21,662 nt of DNA, from assembly GCA_031279575.1 (NCBI GenBank), contig JAITIG010000134.1, positions 1 to 21,662 on the forward strand, read 5' to 3'. Under the pieces are notes generated by a model. That model did no database searches and had not been told where the DNA came from. It worked only from the letters and a program-made list of their open reading frames with translations. Positions 1 to 6,071 of the stretch are shown piece by piece; within the stretch, counting starts at the first letter, position 1; every line of letters starts with the position of its first letter. The DNA comes from Bifidobacteriaceae bacterium. GTDB taxonomy: Bacteria; Actinomycetota; Actinomycetes; Actinomycetales; WQXJ01. The position numbers were made by a program, and so were the translations under genes.

Positions 1-695
1 CCGCCCTCGGCCGGCTGGTTGTCCCACAAGGCCTGGTCAAAGGCCCCGAAGTGGTCCGGGTCGAGCGAGGCGACAGCGGTGGCGGCGCGCGCCGCCCGGG
101 AAGAGTACTCGGTGGTGGAAAAGCCGTCCAAGTAGCCCAGCGGGTGGAGGACCAGGGTGATCTGCCCGTCTTTGAGGGCCTGGTCGAGCTGGGCGCCGAC
201 CTGCTCGTCGAACCGCTTGCAGTAGGGGCAGATGTAGTCCGAGACGACATCGACCCGCACCTGCGCCTCGGCCTGCGGGCCGCCGGGCACGCCATCGCAC
301 CCCAGCATGATGCCGAAGTCCGCCGTCGCCCCGGCGGGCTGGCCGGCCTCGGCGGTGGCGGCCCCGGACGGCGCGGGGCATTCGGCCGTCGGCGCCGGCG
401 CCGCCGGGGCGGCCGGCGCCGGCTCCGGGCTGGCCGAGGCAAACGGGCTGGCGGCCTCAGGGCTGGCGGCCGCCGAGGCGCCCGCCTGCGGAGCGGCGGG
501 CAACCTGGTCAGCAGAATCACGAAGGCCGCCGCAAACACCACCACCACCGCGCCGATGGCGACCCAGGCGCCCGACTGCCGGTGCCAGGGCACAAAACCC
601 CCGCCAGGCGAGCTCCCCAGGCCGATGGCGTGCGGCGGCGCCGCGCCCGGGTCCCCCGGGGCCCGGCCTGGCGGTGGTGGCGTCGAATCAGACAT
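1..695 (-). CDS. DsbA-like thioredoxin-domain protein, membrane-anchored (3' end outside window)
   Basis: Predicted extracytoplasmic thiol-disulfide oxidoreductase of the DsbA/Thioredoxin_4 type. Reading from ATG at 695 gives a Pro/Gly-rich cytoplasmic N-terminus, one hydrophobic segment at about residues 43-62 (AIGAVVVVFAAAFVILL), a long Ala/Pro/Ser-rich linker, then the start of a thioredoxin fold (VRVDVVSDYICPYCKRF) with a CPYC active site at residues 156-159. This is the usual architecture of actinobacterial single-pass DsbA-like proteins that oxidise or isomerise disulfides in exported proteins. The frame stays open to base 1, so the C-terminal part, including the cis-Pro, is not seen. 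The gene is divergent from fumC. Its start has a TACCCT hexamer six bases upstream and no good ribosome-binding site, which fits leaderless translation. The fold call is firm; the exact substrate is unknown. Confidence 0.85.
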   Translation of the reverse strand, partial: MSDSTPPPPGRAPGDPGAAPPHAIGLGSSPGGGFVPWHRQSGAWVAIGAVVVVFAAAFVILLTRLPAAPQAGASAAASPEAASPFASASPEPAPAAPAAPAPTAECPAPSGAATAEAGQPAGATADFGIMLGCDGVPGGPQAEAQVRVDVVSDYICPYCKRFDEQVGAQLDQALKDGQITLVLHPLGYLDGFSTTEYSSRAARAATAVASLDPDHFGAFDQALWDNQPAEG

Positions 696-701
696 GCCTC
701 A

Positions 702-707
702 AGGGTA
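702..707 (-). promoter_or_regulatory. -10-like hexamer TACCCT for the DsbA-like gene
   Basis: On the minus strand TACCCT is followed by six bases (TGAGGC) and then the ATG at 695. It matches the actinobacterial TANNNT -10 consensus at the spacing expected if transcription starts at the A of ATG. I saw no convincing -35. Confidence 0.4.
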
Positions 708-816
708 GACGCCAAGGAGGCGCCGCCCGGCCGGCCGGGTCGCGAAGACGGGCGGGGGTCAGGACATGCCGGGCGAAAGCCTGGCGCGGCGGCGGGGTTT
801 CTGTGACGGTTGGAAG

Positions 817-2208
817 GTGAGCGATTTCAGAATTGAGCATGACACCATGGGCGAGGTGCGCGTCCCCGCCGACGCGCTTTACGGCGCCCAAACCCAGCGG
901 GCGGTGGAGAACTTCCCGATCTCCGGGCGGGGCCTGGAGCCCGCCCAGATCCACGCCCTGGCCCGGGTCAAGAAGGCCGCCGCCCGGGCCAACCTGGAGC
1001 TCGGCATCTTGGAAGCGGCCCAGGCCGAGGCCATCGAGTGGGCGGCCGAGCAGGTCGCCTCCGGCGCCTACGACGACCAGTTCCCCATCGACGTGTACCA
1101 GACCGGCTCCGGCACCTCCTCCAACATGAACATGAACGAGGTCGTGGCCCGCCTCGCCTCCCAGCGCCTGGGCGCGCCGGTACACCCAAACGACCACGTC
1201 AACGCCTCGCAATCGTCCAACGACGTCTTCCCCACGGCCGCCCACGTGGCCGCCGCCGAGGCCGCCCTGCGCGACCTCGCCCCCGCCTTGGCGGCCTTGG
1301 CCGCCTCCCTGGGCGCCAAGGCGGCCGAGTTCGCGGACGTGGTCAAAGCCGGGCGAACCCACCTGATGGACGCCACCCCGGTGACTTTGGGCCAGGAGTT
1401 CTCCGGCTATGAGGCGGCCGTGCGCCACGGCATCGAGCGGGTGGAGGCGGCTTTGCCGCGGGTGGCCGAGGTGCCGCTGGGCGGCACGGCCGTGGGCACC
1501 GGCATCAACACCCCGCCGGGTTTCGCCGCCCGCGTCATCGAACTGCTGGCCCAGGACACCGGCTTGCCGCTGAGCGAGGCGCGCAACCACTTCGAGGCCC
1601 AATCCGCCCGCGACGGCCTGGTCGAGCTGTCCGGCGAGCTCAAAACCATCGCCGTCTCCTTCATCAAAATCTGCAACGACCTGCGTTGGATGAGCTCCGG
1701 CCCGAGGGCCGGCCTGGGCGAGATCCACCTGCCCGACCTCCAGCCCGGCTCCTCGATCATGCCGGGCAAGGTCAACCCGGTCATCCCCGAGGCCACGCTG
1801 CAGGTCTGCTCGCGCGTGATCGGCAACGACGCGGCCATCACCTGGGGCGGCGCCTCCGGCTTCTTCGAGCTCAACGTGCAGATCCCGCTGATGGCGGCGG
1901 CCTTGCTGGAGTCGATTCGGCTGTTGGCGGCCTGCGCCCGGCTGCTGGCCCGCAAGGTGGTGGACGGCATCGTGCCGGATGCGGAGCGGTGCTTGACTTT
2001 GGCGCAGTCCTCGCCTTCGATTGTGACGCCGCTCAACCGCCTGATCGGCTACGAGACGGCCGCCAAGGTGGCCAAGTACTCGGTGGCGCACGGCACCACG
2101 GTGCGCCAGGCCGTCCTCGATTTGGGCTTGGTCCACGATGGCCGGTTGACGCAGGCGCAGCTGGACGCGGCCCTCGACGTGGCCAAGATGACCCGCCCGC
2201 CCGCCTGA
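817..2208 (+). CDS. fumC: Class II fumarate hydratase
   Basis: Reversible hydration of fumarate to L-malate in the TCA cycle; a cytosolic, iron-independent homotetramer. From GTG at 817 the product is 463 residues, normal for FumC, and begins with the family-typical [20 protein letters not shown]. The signature [11 protein letters not shown] lies at about residues 311-321, with the catalytic serine at 312 or 313. The general-acid histidine is H182 in [10 protein letters not shown], and the substrate-binding [13 protein letters not shown] is intact. An upstream in-frame ATG at 766 would add 17 residues with no fumarase similarity, so GTG 817 is preferred. The Shine-Dalgarno is poor; a weak xAxxxT hexamer (GACGGT, 805-810) lies six bases upstream. 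The gene is convergent with uppS across a duplicated GC-rich spacer. The function is certain; only the start is open. Confidence 0.95.
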   Translation: MSDFRIEHDTMGEVRVPADALYGAQTQRAVENFPISGRGLEPAQIHALARVKKAAARANLELGILEAAQAEAIEWAAEQVASGAYDDQFPIDVYQTGSGTSSNMNMNEVVARLASQRLGAPVHPNDHVNASQSSNDVFPTAAHVAAAEAALRDLAPALAALAASLGAKAAEFADVVKAGRTHLMDATPVTLGQEFSGYEAAVRHGIERVEAALPRVAEVPLGGTAVGTGINTPPGFAARVIELLAQDTGLPLSEARNHFEAQSARDGLVELSGELKTIAVSFIKICNDLRWMSSGPRAGLGEIHLPDLQPGSSIMPGKVNPVIPEATLQVCSRVIGNDAAITWGGASGFFELNVQIPLMAAALLESIRLLAACARLLARKVVDGIVPDAERCLTLAQSSPSIVTPLNRLIGYETAAKVAKYSVAHGTTVRQAVLDLGLVHDGRLTQAQLDAALDVAKMTRPPA

Positions 2209-2231
2209 CCGGTCGGCTCCCAGGGCCGCTA

Positions 2232-2414
2232 CCAGCCAATTCGCCCCGCCAGTTGCCCGATGCCGGGCGCGGGCTCCCAGCCGGGCCGGCGGGGCGGGGC
2301 GGGCGCTCAGCGGCCAGCCAATTCGCCCCGCCAGTTGCCCGATGCCGGGCGCGGGCTGCCAGCCGGGGCGCGGGCTGCCAGCCGGGCCGGCGGGGCGGGG
2401 CGGGCGCTCAGCGG
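2232..2414. repeat. 82-bp tandem duplication between fumC and uppS
   Basis: Two adjacent copies of a GC-rich unit begin with CCAGCCAATTCGCCCCG at 2232 and at 2314. The first copy is 82 bp. The second is 101 bp because it contains a further 19-bp internal duplication built on GCCAGCCGGGGCGCGGGCT. The right end of the second copy includes the last codons and stop of uppS, so the duplication has copied the uppS 3' end into the spacer. No T-tract terminator is visible in the fumC-uppS gap. Confidence 0.9.
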
Positions 2415-3169
2415 CCGAGGCGGCGTTCGCGGTCGCCGTAGGAGCGCATGGCGCGCAGGAAGTCGACCTTGCGGAAGGCCGGCCAGTAGGCCTCGCAGAA
2501 GTAGTACTCGGTGTGGACCGACTGCCACAGCAAGAAGCCCGACAGCCGCTGCTCGCCCGAGGTGCGGATGACCAGGTCCGGATCGGGCTGGCCTTTGGTG
2601 TAGAGGTGCTCGGCGATCTGCTCCACGTCCACAGTTTGGGCCAGCTGCTCAATCGAGACCCCGGCGCGGGCCTGCTCGGCCAGCAGGGCGCGGACGGCAT
2701 CGGCGATCTCGCGCCGGCCGCCGTAGCCGACCGCGACGTTCACGCCCAAACCCTCGACGGCGGCGGTGGCGGCCTCCGCCGCGTGCAGGCGCTCGACGGT
2801 GGCGTAGGGCAGCAGGTCGAGCGCGCCCACCACCCGGATGCGCCAGCGGCCAACCCGGGCCAGGTCCGCCACCGTCTGCTCGATGATCCGCAGCAGCGCC
2901 GCCAGCTCATCCGGCGGCCGGGACAGGTTGTCGGTAGACAGCATCCACAGCGTCACCAGCTCGACGCCGACCTCCTCCGACCAGGCCAGCAGATCGGCCA
3001 CTTTGCCGGCCCCGACGCGGTGCCCGGTGGCGGCCGATTCGCCCGCCTCTTTGGCCCAGCGGCGGTTGCCGTCCAAGATGACGCCGACGTGCCTGGGCAG
3101 CGAGACGCCGGCCAAGCCTTTCAGCAGCCGGCGCTCGTAAAGGCGGTAGACGGGTCCGGGAATCGGCAC
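2408..3169 (-). CDS. uppS: Short-chain Z-isoprenyl diphosphate synthase (Rv1086-like)
   Basis: Cis-prenyltransferase that condenses isopentenyl diphosphate with an allylic diphosphate to make the polyprenyl-phosphate precursors used as lipid carriers in wall synthesis. From GTG at 3169 it has 253 residues. Visible motifs are the catalytic aspartate D33 in HVGVILDGNRRWA and, near the C-terminus, DPDLVIRTSGEQRLSGFLLWQ (about residues 196-215), which binds pyrophosphate. Overall wording (YRLYERRL, STDNLSRPPDELAAL, VAVGYGGRREI) is closest to my memory of M. tuberculosis Rv1086, a Z-farnesyl diphosphate synthase, rather than the decaprenyl enzyme Rv2361c; chain length is inferred. An in-frame ATG at 3349 is rejected because it would overlap trhA and add unrelated sequence. 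TAGAGT lies seven bases upstream of the chosen start. Confidence 0.92.
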   Translation of the reverse strand: MPIPGPVYRLYERRLLKGLAGVSLPRHVGVILDGNRRWAKEAGESAATGHRVGAGKVADLLAWSEEVGVELVTLWMLSTDNLSRPPDELAALLRIIEQTVADLARVGRWRIRVVGALDLLPYATVERLHAAEAATAAVEGLGVNVAVGYGGRREIADAVRALLAEQARAGVSIEQLAQTVDVEQIAEHLYTKGQPDPDLVIRTSGEQRLSGFLLWQSVHTEYYFCEAYWPAFRKVDFLRAMRSYGDRERRLGR

Positions 3170-3176
3170 CCGACCT

Positions 3177-3182
3177 ACTCTA
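3177..3182 (-). promoter_or_regulatory. -10-like hexamer TAGAGT for uppS
   Basis: Minus-strand TAGAGT is followed by AGGTCGG and then GTG at 3169. The seven-base spacing suits a leaderless transcript and independently supports the short start. Confidence 0.45.
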
Positions 3183-3270
3183 GCGGCGCCCCCGGCGGCT
3201 TGATAATCCTGGCAGGACCTGCGAAAAGTCTGCACTGATCGAACACATTTCGAGGCTTGGGCAGGCGCAA

Positions 3271-3288
3271 ACCTACGGTAACGTAACT
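3271..3288 (+). promoter_or_regulatory. Palindromic operator-like site overlapping the trhA promoter
   Basis: TACG-GTAA-CGTA (3274-3285) is a short inverted repeat inside the longer, less perfect ACCTACGGTAACGTAACT. The half-site TAACGT (3279-3284) also reads as a -10 hexamer seven bases before the trhA GTG. A regulator bound here would cover the RNA polymerase site. The shape resembles TetR-family operators, but no regulator gene is in the window. Confidence 0.4.
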
Positions 3289-3291
3289 TGG

Positions 3292-4029
3292 GTGAGTTCG
3301 AGTTCGCCCGCCGCCCCAGCCCCAGTGCCAGGGACCCTGGCGCCGCCACTGCGCAAGCCCGCCCGCCGCGCCCCCGCCCGGGGCGGCAAGGGCGCGGCGC
3401 CAGCCAAACCCGCCGCCCGGGGCTGGATCCACGCGGTCATGTTCCCGCTGGCCGCCGCCGCCGGCTGGACGCTGACCGGGCTGGCCCCGGGCGCGGCCGC
3501 CAAGGCCGCCTGCGCGGTTTTCACCATCACGGCGATGGCGCTGTTCGGCGCCTCGGCCGCCTACCACCTGGGCCGCTGGGGCCCCAAATGGGCGGCCGCG
3601 CTGCGGCGGATCGACCACTCCAACATCGCGCTGATCATCGCCGGGACCTACACGCCGTTGGCGGTTGAGCTGCTCAACCGCGGCGCGGGCGCCGCGCTGC
3701 TGGCCGTGGTGTGGGGCGGAGCCCTGGCGGTGATCCTGCTTAGAACCCTGTGGCTGAACGCGCCCCGGTGGAGCTATGTGCCCATCTACATCGCCTTGGG
3801 GTGGGCCGCGCTCGGCTTCATTCCGCAGTTCTGGGGCTCGGGCAGCCCGGCCGTGGCCTGGTTGATCCTGGCCGGCGGGGTGGCCTACACCGGCGGCGCG
3901 GTGGTCTACGGCCTGCGCCGGCCCAACCCTTGGCCGCGCCACTTCGGCTTCCACGAGATCTTCCACACCTGCACCGTGGTCGGCTTCTCCTGCCACTTCA
4001 CCGCGGTGGCCCTCGCCACCCTGGGCTGA
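3292..4029 (+). CDS. trhA: PAQR-family membrane protein, TrhA/hemolysin III
   Basis: Seven-transmembrane protein of the hemolysin III/PAQR family. B. subtilis and E. coli members influence membrane lipid homeostasis and fluidity; the hemolysin name is historical. It is 245 residues from GTG 3292, with a 40-residue Ala/Pro/Arg-rich cytoplasmic tail before the first helix. Conserved family positions are visible: ASAAYHLGRW, RRIDHSNIALIIAGTYTP and the C-terminal FGFHEIFHTCTVVGFSCHF, which supplies the putative metal-binding histidines. At least six further hydrophobic segments are separated by short loops. It is divergent from uppS and convergent with mca. The uppS-trhA-mca neighbourhood matches Rv1086-Rv1085c-Rv1082 in mycobacteria as I recall it. 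A palindrome overlaps its promoter. Family membership is certain; the physiological role here is inferred. Confidence 0.93.
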   Translation: MSSSSPAAPAPVPGTLAPPLRKPARRAPARGGKGAAPAKPAARGWIHAVMFPLAAAAGWTLTGLAPGAAAKAACAVFTITAMALFGASAAYHLGRWGPKWAAALRRIDHSNIALIIAGTYTPLAVELLNRGAGAALLAVVWGGALAVILLRTLWLNAPRWSYVPIYIALGWAALGFIPQFWGSGSPAVAWLILAGGVAYTGGAVVYGLRRPNPWPRHFGFHEIFHTCTVVGFSCHFTAVALATLG

Positions 4030-4095
4030 GCCTCGACCCACCGCCCCCGCCTGCTGGAGGGCCCCGGCCAAGCGGGCTGGGCGCCCCCGGCCAAC

Positions 4096-5016
4096 TCAGC
4101 GCAAGCCGGCGAACAGGTCTGACTCGGGCAGGGTGGTGGGCACGGCGCTGCGCGCCAACTCGAAGTCCTCGTGCGGCCAAACCTCGCGCTCTACCCCTGG
4201 CGGGATGGCGAAGAACCAGCCGTCCGGGTCCACCTGGGTGGCGTGGGCGCGCAGGGCGGCGTCCCGGGCGGGGAAGAAATCCGCCACCGGCACCCGGGTG
4301 GTGATGCGCTGCGCCTTCGACTTGCGGCCCGGCCGGCGGGCGGTCCAGCCGGCGAACGGGGATTCCAGGCCGCGCTCCAACATGGCGCGGTGGACCGCCT
4401 CAATCCGGTCGGCCGAGATGCCTTGGTCGTAGTAGACCTTGGGGACGGCGAACGGCGCGCCCGCCTCGGGGCGGAAACGCGGGTCGGCCGCCAAGTCGAG
4501 CGCCGCCATCGTGGCCTTGTGGGTTTGGACGTGGTCCGGGTGCGGGTAGCCGCCGGAGGGGTCATAGGTTGTCAGCACATCCGGCTTGACCTCCCGGATC
4601 AGCTCCGCCAGCGGGATTGCGGCCAACGCCGGGTCAAGGGAGGCGAATGACCCCTCCGGCAGCGCGGGCGGCGGGTCGCCCTGCGGCAGGCCCGAGTCCT
4701 CGAAGCCCAAGAAGCGCTGCTCCACGCCGAGGATGCGGGCGGCCTCGGCCATCTCGCGGCGGCGCACCTGCGCCAAGTTGCCCGCCAGGCGGCCCAGGCG
4801 GGCGGGGTCGCCAGCCAGCTTAGGGTTCAGGATGTCGCCCCGCTCCCCGCCGGTGAACGTGGCCACCACCACGCGCACGCCCTCGGCGGCGTATTTGGCC
4901 ATGGTGGCGCCGCCTTTGGACGATTCGTCGTCGGGGTGGGCGTGGACCGCGATCATGGCCAGGCGGCGCGGGCCCGGCCCGGGCCGCCCGGGCGATGCTT
5001 GAGTTGAATTTGCCAC
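4096..5016 (-). CDS. mca: Mycothiol S-conjugate amidase
   Basis: Zinc amidase of the LmbE/PIG-L family that cleaves mycothiol S-conjugates, releasing a mercapturic acid for export and GlcN-Ins for mycothiol recycling; it therefore implies a mycothiol-producing host. The 306-residue product from GTG 5016 carries zinc ligands H27 and D30 in HAHPDDESSKG and H162 or H159 in GGYPHPDH. The SSKG after HPDDE is the Mca form rather than that of MshB. The C-terminus (RAHATQVDPDGWFF, FELARS, LFAGLR) matches full-length Mca. ATG at 4956 is an alternative start just before IAVHAHPDD, but CAGAGT (5023-5028) sits exactly six bases before GTG 5016 and favours the longer form. The gene is divergent from the DUF5679 leader. 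Confidence 0.93.
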   Translation of the reverse strand: MANSTQASPGRPGPGPRRLAMIAVHAHPDDESSKGGATMAKYAAEGVRVVVATFTGGERGDILNPKLAGDPARLGRLAGNLAQVRRREMAEAARILGVEQRFLGFEDSGLPQGDPPPALPEGSFASLDPALAAIPLAELIREVKPDVLTTYDPSGGYPHPDHVQTHKATMAALDLAADPRFRPEAGAPFAVPKVYYDQGISADRIEAVHRAMLERGLESPFAGWTARRPGRKSKAQRITTRVPVADFFPARDAALRAHATQVDPDGWFFAIPPGVEREVWPHEDFELARSAVPTTLPESDLFAGLR

Positions 5017-5022
5017 GGGCAA

Positions 5023-5028
5023 ACTCTG
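5023..5028 (-). promoter_or_regulatory. -10-like hexamer CAGAGT for mca
   Basis: Minus-strand CAGAGT, TTGCCC, GTG. The hexamer fits only the relaxed xAxxxT pattern, but its six-base spacing to the start repeats the arrangement seen at several other genes in the window. Confidence 0.3.
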
Positions 5029-5151
5029 CCCCACCCGGCCGCCCAAGTCCAGGCGGGTTAAGCCAGTTGCGGGTTTTGGGGGCCCGGCGAGGCGCCGGCG
5101 GCGGGCCTGGGCCGGGGGTGGGGCGTTGGCGGGGTGGGGCGGATGGGCCTG

Positions 5152-5157
5152 TAAGAT
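5152..5157 (+). promoter_or_regulatory. -10-like hexamer TAAGAT ahead of the DUF5679 leader
   Basis: TAAGAT is a good actinobacterial -10. Eight bases later an ATG at 5166 opens a 16-codon reading frame. TTGGCG at 5126-5131 could be a weak -35, with a long 20-base spacer. Confidence 0.45.
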
Positions 5158-5165
5158 CGGTGCGA

Positions 5166-5216
5166 ATGCTCGCGCGCCCGCCACCTGGCAGGCGCCTTTT
5201 TTCTGAATGGAGATGA
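5166..5216 (+). CDS. Possible 16-residue leader peptide overlapping an attenuator hairpin
   Basis: ATG at 5166 reads MLARPPPGRRLFSEWR and stops with TGA at 5214-5216, one base before the GTG of the DUF5679 gene. The frame runs through the whole hairpin and T-tract at 5174-5202. With the TAAGAT hexamer eight bases upstream it would be translated leaderlessly, and its ribosome would decide whether the hairpin forms. Its stop is placed for translational coupling to the next gene. The frame also stays open upstream (an ATG exists at 4995), so the short form depends entirely on the promoter guess. Speculative. Confidence 0.3.
   Translation: MLARPPPGRRLFSEWR
5174..5202 (+). terminator. Terminator-like hairpin with T6 in the DUF5679 leader (candidate attenuator)
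   Basis: GCGCCCGCC pairs with GGCAGGCGC (nine positions, one C/A mismatch) around an ACCT loop, followed by C and six T residues (5197-5202). It ends 15 bases before the DUF5679 start. The nearest upstream plus-strand gene, trhA, ends more than 1 kb away and the intervening gene, mca, runs the other way, so the hairpin has no upstream gene to terminate. Confidence 0.5.
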
Positions 5217-5217
5217 C

Positions 5218-5373
5218 GTGTCGGATACCTACACCGGTGAGTTCTATTGCGTGAAGTGCAAGCAAAAGCGCGAGGCGACGGGCGATGTCGTGGTCGCGAA
5301 CGGCCGCCGCATGGCCAAAGGCCTGTGCTCGGTTTGCGGAATACGGCTCAACCGGATCCTGGGCAAAGCCTGA
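5218..5373 (+). CDS. Small zinc-ribbon-like protein, DUF5679 type
   Basis: A 51-residue product from GTG at 5218, preceded by GGAG at 5209-5212 with five-base spacing. It has two CxxC pairs, CVKC (residues 11-14) and CSVC (37-40), spaced as in a four-cysteine zinc ribbon, and a basic C-terminus ending RLNRILGKA. This agrees with the small DUF5679 proteins (FYCVKCK, RRMAKG.C.VCG, LGKA) common in actinobacteria; their function is unknown and zinc binding is inferred. It lies between a candidate attenuator and a strong intrinsic terminator, so it looks like a monocistronic, separately controlled gene. It falls below common ORF length cut-offs and could be missed by gene callers. Confidence 0.85.
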   Translation: MSDTYTGEFYCVKCKQKREATGDVVVANGRRMAKGLCSVCGIRLNRILGKA

Positions 5374-5457
5374 CAGGCGCCCCGGGGGGCGGCTCGCGCC
5401 CCCGGCGGGGCCCAAAGCTTGGCCGGCCCGGCCCAGCGCCCGGCCCGCGCCAACCTC

Positions 5458-5495
5458 GGGGGCGGCATCCACGCGATGCCGCCCCCTCCTTTTTT
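5458..5495 (+). terminator. Strong intrinsic terminator after the DUF5679 gene
   Basis: A perfect 12-bp stem, GGGGGCGGCATC (5458-5469) with GATGCCGCCCCC (5475-5486), closes a five-base CACGC loop and is followed by TCC and six T residues (5490-5495). It starts 84 bases after the stop codon at 5373. It is the clearest rho-independent terminator in the window. Confidence 0.9.
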
Positions 5496-5532
5496 GCCCC
5501 GCCCACCCGCCGATGCCGCCGGGGCCCCGCCG

Positions 5533-5674
5533 CGCCCAACCCCGGCCGGCCGACAGCCAGCCCAGCCCCAGCCTCTGACGGCCGCGCCCTACCCCGCCCA
5601 CCCGGCGGCCGCCGCCCGCCCAACCCCGGCGCCCGCCGCCCAGCCCCAGCCACTGACGGCCGCGCCCTACCCCG
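5533..5674. repeat. Imperfect tandem duplication, about 78-84 bp, in the intergenic region
   Basis: CGCCCAACCCCGGC occurs at 5533 and 5617, and a 33-base segment around CAGCCTCTGACGGCCGCG occurs at 5563 and 5641 with one mismatch. The offset changes from 84 to 78 because of a six-base indel. The right-hand part of the unit has a length divisible by three, but no convincing gene covers it. Confidence 0.8.
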
Positions 5675-6071
5675 GCGGTGGTGGGCCAGACGGCGGGCCG
5701 GGCGGGGCGGGGCGGTTTTGGGGAACTACTCCCGCCGCGGGGCGATAATTGTTTGTTTATGCGACACGCCGTCCCAAATGCCTCGGCTCGCGCCGGGCGG
5801 CGTTACACGCGAGGGACCTTGGACCCAGCCCGCATTCGCCAAGGCCAGGCGCCGCCAGAGGCGCCCGCCGCGCCCCGCCCGCCCGCCCCAGCGGCTTCGA
5901 AAAACGCCATCGTCACGGCGCTGACCTGCGCTTATACGTAACATCGGACAGGTTGTCCACAAGTTGCGGCAGGAGGCTATCGCGGCTCGGCGAGCGGTCG
6001 GCAAAATCTTCCGATGCGCGGCAAGAGCCCGCGTCCCCGTCAGCCCGGCACGGCAAGCGAAGGAGCCAGCC

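Larger units (their letters stand above)
5374..6071. other. Gene-poor 698-bp stretch between the DUF5679 gene and the ThiF-like gene
   Basis: It holds the terminator at 5458-5495, the tandem duplication at 5533-5674, and an AT-rich patch at 5744-5760 with GATAAT, nine bases before an ATG that opens a 60-codon frame ending at 5941. A TAACAT hexamer at 5939-5944 is a possible -10 for the ThiF-like gene, and there is one TTGTCCACA at 5953-5961 that matches the Streptomyces DnaA-box form. The 60-residue frame is Ala/Pro-rich and matches nothing I know. I see no tRNA or recognised RNA. Confidence 0.6.

Noticed and set aside
51..806. Plus-strand 251-codon frame across the window start
   Set aside because: It lies opposite the DsbA-like gene, which has a clear CPYC motif and membrane segment. 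The plus-strand translation is Gly/Arg-rich with no recognisable fold, as expected of a shadow frame in GC-rich DNA.
688..2700. Minus-strand 670-codon frame opposite fumC
   Set aside because: fumC is unambiguous on the plus strand and this frame also cuts into uppS. It is an antisense shadow.
3170..3349. Longer uppS start at ATG 3349
   Set aside because: It would overlap the trhA start and add 60 residues absent from the family. TAGAGT seven bases before GTG 3169 supports the shorter form.
5419..5748. Pro-rich 109-codon frame carrying the 78-bp repeat in frame
   Set aside because: It runs through the strong terminator at 5458-5495, has no promoter or ribosome-binding site that I can see, and is low-complexity throughout.
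5953..5961. Origin of replication from the TTGTCCACA box
   Set aside because: Only one such box was noticed and no dnaA, dnaN, parAB or AT-rich unwinding region is nearby.
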